Positions 59,710 to 64,000 of a stretch of 64,000 bases of DNA are shown piece after piece; the stretch's first letter is position 1, and each line of letters starts with the position of its first letter. The stretch is from Mycobacterium sp. OAS707 (GTDB taxonomy: Bacteria; Actinomycetota; Actinomycetes; Mycobacteriales; Mycobacteriaceae). The notes beneath the pieces were generated by a model. The model saw only the letters and a program-made list of their open reading frames with translations, ran no database searches and was not told the origin of the DNA. Both the position numbers and the translations under genes were made by a program. The stretch spans positions 1 through 64,000 of the forward strand of contig NZ_JADBDS010000005.1 in assembly GCF_014873705.1 (NCBI RefSeq). The letters are read 5' to 3'.

Positions 59710-61011
59710 ATGATCGAGTTCTCATGCATACACAACGGCGGGACCGACCTGCCGATTGCCAGAGCCGATGAGGCGGGTGACGTGACGTATGCGGTGGGCG
59801 ACTTGGCTGCTGGTCACCGCGCCGCCCAGCGGACGGTCATGCAGCAAGTGGAGCAGGCGGTCCTCGCAGAGGAACTCGGCTTCCACTACTACTTCATGAC
59901 GGAGCACCATTTTCAGCCAGAGGGCGCCGAGTTCTCTCCTGCCCCCATCGTCGTGGGTGCCGCTATCGCTATGCGCACCAAACGGATCCGAATCGGTCAG
60001 ATGGCAAACATCCTCGCTCGACACCACCCGATCGCCCTCGCCGAGCAAGCCGCGATGCTCGACGTGTTAAGCGGGGGACGGCTGGAGTTCGGCGTCGGAA
60101 AAGGCGGCGGGCCGCGCGAGACCGAGGTTTTCGGGCAGGTATACGGCTCCTCTGACCTTGATCCGGACCGCGCTCAGGCCTATTTCGACGAGGCACTAGA
60201 AATCATCATGAAAGCCTGGACCGAGGACTCGTTCTCCTACCACGGTGACTTCTACGCGATCCCACCGAAGTGGAATCGGTGGGAATCTGAGATCACCCGC
60301 GCCTACTTCTCACAGCCGGATGTTGCCAAAGACGTCTCCGACATTGTGGAGTCACGCAACGGCAAGCGCTACGTGCGCGAACTGTCGGTGTATCCACACC
60401 CACTTCAACAACCGCATCCGCAGGTGTGGATGACGGGGCTGAGCGCGAACTCCGCGCGCGAAGCCGCGCGGCGCGGCTTCAATCTCTGCCACCTGGGTGC
60501 GGGCCCCGATCAGGTGCGTCAAGTGCTTGAGACCTACCACGGTGCGGCCGAGGCGGCCGGCTGGCCCGACCGCAACTCGCACGGCCCAGTGAAGTTCGGC
60601 TGGGACTCACACGCTAAGCGCGGCGTTGCCTTCCTCAGGTGGATCCACATCGGCGACGTCTCCCCAGAGCAGCGAAACGGGCTGTTCCACTTCCCGAACT
60701 ATGTAGCGACCTCGCTGATCGACGGTATCCACCTGCCCCACGGTGTGCAGCTCACCGGGTCGCTGTTCGAGCAGATGGGGGTGACGCTGCACGGCAGCAA
60801 GGAACGCATCATCGACGGGCTGATGACCGACTTTCAGGTGGGTGGATTCGAGGACTATCACGTCTTCCCGGTCTTCGAGGCCGCTGGTATGACCGGCAAG
60901 GAGGCAGAAGACCAGATGCACATGTTCGCCGAGGAGGTGATGCCCGTGCTCCAAGCCGAGTGCGGCGGGTCGCCCGCCAATCCCGCACTCATCGAACCTG
61001 ACCTGACCTGA
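59710..61011 (+). CDS. Luciferase-like flavin monooxygenase (LLM) 3
   Basis: A 433-residue protein with GGAAAGGA before its ATG. MTEHHFQPEGAEFSPAPIVVGAAIAMRTKRIRIGQMANILARHHPIALAEQAAMLDVLSGGRLEFGVGKGGG are classic LLM motifs. It is longer than LLM1/2, with insertions after residue ~190. Only weakly similar to LLM1 and LLM2, so it probably acts on another intermediate. No copy of the TetR operator precedes it. Confidence 0.88.
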   Translation: MIEFSCIHNGGTDLPIARADEAGDVTYAVGDLAAGHRAAQRTVMQQVEQAVLAEELGFHYYFMTEHHFQPEGAEFSPAPIVVGAAIAMRTKRIRIGQMANILARHHPIALAEQAAMLDVLSGGRLEFGVGKGGGPRETEVFGQVYGSSDLDPDRAQAYFDEALEIIMKAWTEDSFSYHGDFYAIPPKWNRWESEITRAYFSQPDVAKDVSDIVESRNGKRYVRELSVYPHPLQQPHPQVWMTGLSANSAREAARRGFNLCHLGAGPDQVRQVLETYHGAAEAAGWPDRNSHGPVKFGWDSHAKRGVAFLRWIHIGDVSPEQRNGLFHFPNYVATSLIDGIHLPHGVQLTGSLFEQMGVTLHGSKERIIDGLMTDFQVGGFEDYHVFPVFEAAGMTGKEAEDQMHMFAEEVMPVLQAECGGSPANPALIEPDLT

Positions 61012-61034
61012 CCCCGACCGAAGCCCGACAAGAA

Positions 61035-61958
61035 ATGGTGATCGCTGTGCCGAGTTCCGAATCTGAAGCGCTCCGAAAGTATTTCGAGGACAAGCGACAA
61101 CTCTTCGCCGATAATCCTGACGTGTCCTTCGCCGTCAGGCGCGCCCTGATCGAGGACATCCACGAGTGCACCGCCGAACCCACCGACGTCACTTACGCCG
61201 AGGTCGAGATCGATTCCCGGGACGGACTGTGGTGCCTGCCGCGAGCCGCCCGGCCGGACAAGGTCATCCTGTATCTGCACGGTGGCGGCTTCGCCCTGCA
61301 GAGCATTCACAGCCACCGCAAATTAGCCGGTCATCTCGCTAAGGCTGCGAGAAGCCGGGTGGCGCTGATCGATTACCGTCGCACTCCAGAGCATGTCTTC
61401 CCGAGCCAGATCGAAGACACGATCACTGGATACGACTGGCTCCTTGGACAGGGCTATGCCGGTCGTGACATAGCGATCTGCGGTGACTCAGCGGGCGGAG
61501 GGCTCGCGGTGATGGCATCGGTGTGGCTTCGCGACTCGCTGCGTGAGCTGCCCGCCGCCGTATGCGCGTTCTCGCCGTGGGTTGATCTGGAATGTGCTGG
61601 TGAATCAATGCGGACCAATGCGCATCTGGACGCCTTCATTACCCGCGAACTCGCCGAGCAGCTCACCGCGTTGTATTTGGGCCCTACTGGCTCGCCCACA
61701 GACCCGAAGGCCAACGTTTTTCACGCCGACCTCGACGGTTTGCCGCCCACCTTCGTGGCGGTGGGTGGACACGAGGCATTACTCTCCGACGCTGAGCGGC
61801 TCGCAGAGCGCCTCATGAATGCGGGGGTCGACGTCTCATTCGATGTCTGGCCGGCACAGCAACACGTGCACGCCTTCATGGCCGGCCGCGCCGCAGAAGC
61901 CGACGACGTGATCAACGCGGCTGCGGCGTGGATCGGAAACCATTGGAACGCAGGGTAG
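61035..61958 (+). CDS. Alpha/beta hydrolase of the hormone-sensitive-lipase type
   Basis: A 307-residue esterase/lipase. YLHGGGFALQS (oxyanion HGGG), ICGDSAGGGLAV (nucleophile elbow), then the acid near LPPTFVAVGGHEALLSDAERL, and the His in QQHVHAFMA. Hydrolyses short-chain esters or lactones; in this island it might open the ester/lactone produced by a Baeyer-Villiger-like LLM reaction. It begins 23 bp after LLM3. Confidence 0.88.
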   Translation: MVIAVPSSESEALRKYFEDKRQLFADNPDVSFAVRRALIEDIHECTAEPTDVTYAEVEIDSRDGLWCLPRAARPDKVILYLHGGGFALQSIHSHRKLAGHLAKAARSRVALIDYRRTPEHVFPSQIEDTITGYDWLLGQGYAGRDIAICGDSAGGGLAVMASVWLRDSLRELPAAVCAFSPWVDLECAGESMRTNAHLDAFITRELAEQLTALYLGPTGSPTDPKANVFHADLDGLPPTFVAVGGHEALLSDAERLAERLMNAGVDVSFDVWPAQQHVHAFMAGRAAEADDVINAAAAWIGNHWNAG

Positions 61959-61964
61959 TTCTCG

Positions 61965-62672
61965 ATGACCGAGAATGTCGTTAGTCAATGGAGTGGGCTG
62001 GACCGGGCTGCCGTGCTGGAAGGCATCCTGGGCGAACGGCACAGCTGTCGAGCGTTCCTGCCCCACGAGCTCGCCCCGGACACGGTGCGCCGTCTCCTGA
62101 CGATGGCGCAAAGGTCCGCCTCCTGGTGCAACTCCCAAGCCTGGCAGGTCATCGTCACCAGCGGGGAAGGCACCGAGCGCTTCAGGAACGCGCTTCACCA
62201 TGCTGCCCGCACGCGACCGATGAAGACCGATGTCCCAGAGCCCAGCGAGTATGTCGGCGTGTACCAGGAACGGCGGCGCGCCGCGGGCTTCGCACTCTAC
62301 GAGGCCGCCGGCATCCGACGCGATGACCATGCGCGCCGCGCTGAGCAGATGCTGGAAAATTTCCGACTGTTCGGGGCCCCCCACTTGGCCGTCATTACCT
62401 CGGATAGCCGACTTGGGCCGTACGGGCTCGTCGACTGTGGAGCGTACGTCTCGACGTTTCTAGCCGCGGCGCAGAGTTTAGGTGTGGCGACGATCGCCCA
62501 GGCCGCCATCGCGATGCAGTCAGACGTCGTGCGCGAACACTTTTCGGTTCCTAGCGAACGAGATATTGTGTGCGGCATAAGTTTTGGGCTGGCTGACACT
62601 GCGCATCCCGTCAACAGTTTCCGGACTGAGCGCGCTGACATCGATGACGTCGTCGAGTGGGTCACGGCGTAA
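61965..62672 (+). CDS. Nitroreductase-family flavoprotein
   Basis: A 235-residue protein beginning 6 bp after the hydrolase stop. ERHSCRAFLPHELAPDTVRRLLTMAQRSASWCNSQAWQVIV is the FMN-binding N-terminus of nitroreductases, GAPHLAVITSD and GAYVSTFLAAAQSLGVATIAQAAIA the core, and ERDIVCGISFGLAD the end. The family reduces nitro groups, quinones or enones with NAD(P)H. Operon partner of LLM3 and the hydrolase. Confidence 0.87.
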   Translation: MTENVVSQWSGLDRAAVLEGILGERHSCRAFLPHELAPDTVRRLLTMAQRSASWCNSQAWQVIVTSGEGTERFRNALHHAARTRPMKTDVPEPSEYVGVYQERRRAAGFALYEAAGIRRDDHARRAEQMLENFRLFGAPHLAVITSDSRLGPYGLVDCGAYVSTFLAAAQSLGVATIAQAAIAMQSDVVREHFSVPSERDIVCGISFGLADTAHPVNSFRTERADIDDVVEWVTA

Positions 62673-62699
62673 CATTTGCGGCGGCGAGGAGCTCACCAC

Positions 62700-63030
62700 G
62701 CTAGGTGCAGCGCTGGCGATGCTTTCCGAGCATGTCTATCCCGAGACTGTGCAAGTGCTGCGCCATGTCATCTATACCCATGGCGCTAAGCAGGCCGAGC
62801 GCTGGAGGGTCGAACGAGTGCTGTTGTGCGGGGACGCAGCACATCTCATGCCGCCCATGGCCGGCCAAGGCCTCAATTCCGGTATCCGGGATGTCACCAA
62901 CCTGACGTGGAAGGTAGCCGCCGTTGTTAGAGACGCTGTTGGACACTTACGAAATCGAGCGGCGCCGCCACGTCGAGAAGATGACCCAGTTGGCTGTCAT
63001 TTTCGGCCGGTTATGGATGATGAGGTCGCA
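62700..63030 (+). pseudogene. Remnant of an FAD-dependent aromatic hydroxylase (MhpA/PheA-like)
   Basis: VERVLLCGDAAHLMPPMAGQGLNSGIRDVTNLTWKVAAVV is the second FAD-binding motif (GD...P) of class A flavin hydroxylases. Near 62925-62945 the frame shifts, and the following frame shows LLDTYEIERRRHVEKM. The N-terminal two thirds and the C-terminus are missing, and no start is found. The true left border is uncertain. Confidence 0.65.
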
Positions 63031-63062
63031 AACGGGCGCGAGCTGCGTGGCCGGGATGTGGA

Positions 63063-64000
63063 TCAGGCGCCGATCAGGCCCGCGGGTGCAACGCCTGGAG
63101 TCGCGAATCCGGGGCTGACTGCGTTGAATTCGTCGGTGAGCGTATTGCGGATCTCGTCGGTCCTGGCTGCCACGTTGTGATAATCGAAGCGGTTGGCTGT
63201 CCGCATCCAGACCGCTGCCTGCCGGTTGAGGTCCGCCGACGAACCGAACATCAAGAAATTGCTCATGTAACCGTTGTCGCGGTAGGCAATGCTGGGGTTT
63301 GCCCCGAGCGTTGCGAAGTTGATCGTCGAGCGAAAAAGCTGGCCCGCCAGCAATGTCGCCGTAAGTTCCGCAATCGCTGCAGGGCGGGTGATCACGCCGC
63401 TGGCGAGCATCGCTTGGGCGTGGTTACCCACGAGGTCTTGATAGACCTTCCAGGCGAGGTGGCGGCAGCCGACCTCCTCGATGAAGGTTGCGCGGGTAAA
63501 GGTCGTCGGCTCGCCCCCGGCCCCGGCGGCGTTGGCCTTGCCGACGTCGACGTAGTCGGTAGGTGTGATCGGTTCGGCGTTCAATGCTTTTGCGATTACG
63601 CGGTTGCGGACATGGTTGAGCTCGTGGGTAAGGGACAACATCGCACCCACATGGCGTTCGCCGCCGGGGACGGCGCGATCGAGGTACCCATCTTGATAGA
63701 TAATGAAGCCGCGCATCCACCCGGCCTGATCGAATCTTCTGGTCTCGGCGTTGGCGCCGGAGGCGGGTATATCGGGCGTCGCAGCGAGTAGTCGCGCCGC
63801 GATCTGATCGACCAACAAGTGCTCTGCTACCGGAATGTGCGGCTTGAGGTCATCCGCCCGGGAGGCGCGAACAATGCCCGCAAGATTCTGATTGGTGAGC
63901 TCCTGAAGCGCAAAGAGTGCCGTCTGACCGGCCCATGGCAGTGCCGCAAGACCAGTCAATTCATCGAGCAGACCAGCAACCGTGAAATCGATGCGCTGGG
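63063..64000 (-). CDS. Hypothetical protein with HELNH motif, N-terminally cut by the window edge
   Basis: The frame stays open through the right edge (QRIDFTVAGLLDEL before a possible TTG at 63959), so the real start is beyond the window. At least 312 residues. LSLTHELNHVRNRVIAKAL contains an HExxH-type motif, suggesting a zinc peptidase-like site; a Glu ~40-55 residues on (FIEEVGCRHLAW) might be the third ligand. The rest (IAELTATLLAGQLFRSTIN, RFDYHNVAARTDEI) was not recognised. No signal peptide is visible in the part seen. Confidence 0.6.
   Translation of the reverse strand, partial: QRIDFTVAGLLDELTGLAALPWAGQTALFALQELTNQNLAGIVRASRADDLKPHIPVAEHLLVDQIAARLLAATPDIPASGANAETRRFDQAGWMRGFIIYQDGYLDRAVPGGERHVGAMLSLTHELNHVRNRVIAKALNAEPITPTDYVDVGKANAAGAGGEPTTFTRATFIEEVGCRHLAWKVYQDLVGNHAQAMLASGVITRPAAIAELTATLLAGQLFRSTINFATLGANPSIAYRDNGYMSNFLMFGSSADLNRQAAVWMRTANRFDYHNVAARTDEIRNTLTDEFNAVSPGFATPGVAPAGLIGA

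Overview
The window looks like a chromosomal segment of a Mycobacteriaceae species, most likely an environmental Mycobacterium/Mycolicibacterium. The DNA is GC-rich with frequent GTG and TTG starts. It carries an mce operon (two YrbE permeases, MceA-F, two Mce-associated proteins), two membrane Ser/Thr kinases, an MPT51-like antigen 85 relative, DUF732 and DUF4333 proteins, a FadE25-like acyl-CoA dehydrogenase and a mycofactocin-type SDR. No rRNA, tRNA, CRISPR array or intact insertion sequence was seen. Annotation is by reading motifs and recalled families; no searches were run.

Layout. (1) 1-7182: end of a GH3 enzyme, then a minus-strand envelope/signalling block: two transmembrane kinases, a zinc-metallopeptidase lipoprotein, a DUF4333 protein and an unknown lipoprotein. 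One kinase carries an ectodomain that reads like that of the phosphatase PstP. (2) 7878-17251: a carboxylic-acid or acid-sugar catabolic cluster (cupin, aldehyde dehydrogenase, Ldh2-type dehydrogenase, GntR regulator, CitMHS-type transporter, isopropylmalate-dehydrogenase-like enzyme, ABM protein, racemase-like protein, OtnK and OtnC). Matching operator-like sequences lie at its two divergent promoters. (3) 17669-23695: an SDR-MFS exporter pair with a divergent TetR, frameshifted remnants, a second SDR, and a FadE25-like gene. (4) 23811-36666: the mce operon, extended downstream by a CAP protein, a small DUF3263-like gene, an MPT51-like protein and a DUF732 protein.

(5) 37150-63030 is a large catabolic island and the most interesting part. 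It encodes a tandem CoA-transferase, an extradiol (VOC) dioxygenase, a dehydrogenase, the complete 4-oxalocrotonate branch of the meta-cleavage pathway (hydratase, decarboxylase, tautomerase, and elsewhere aldolase, acylating acetaldehyde dehydrogenase and an aldehyde dehydrogenase fit for the ring-fission semialdehyde), an acyl-CoA ligase, an acyl-CoA dehydrogenase, three luciferase-like flavin monooxygenases (LLMs), a flavin reductase, IclR, and two near-identical TetR regulators. Four promoters carry the same 39-40 bp inverted repeat (arms of the type TTTGACCGCGAGTCAA) followed by a shared leader and a strong RBS. This defines a candidate regulon for the two TetR paralogues. One copy lies between the CoA-transferase operon and the mce operon, so the Mce importer may belong to the same system.

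(6) 48616-51630 inside the island is a scar-like zone: an LLM/hydrolase junction fragment, several tiny ORFs, a LuxR HTH with an in-frame stop, and an orphan LLM C-terminal piece. The two TetR-operator copies flank 48.5-55.5 kb as inverted repeats. The right edge holds a truncated FAD hydroxylase remnant and a partial protein with an HELNH motif.
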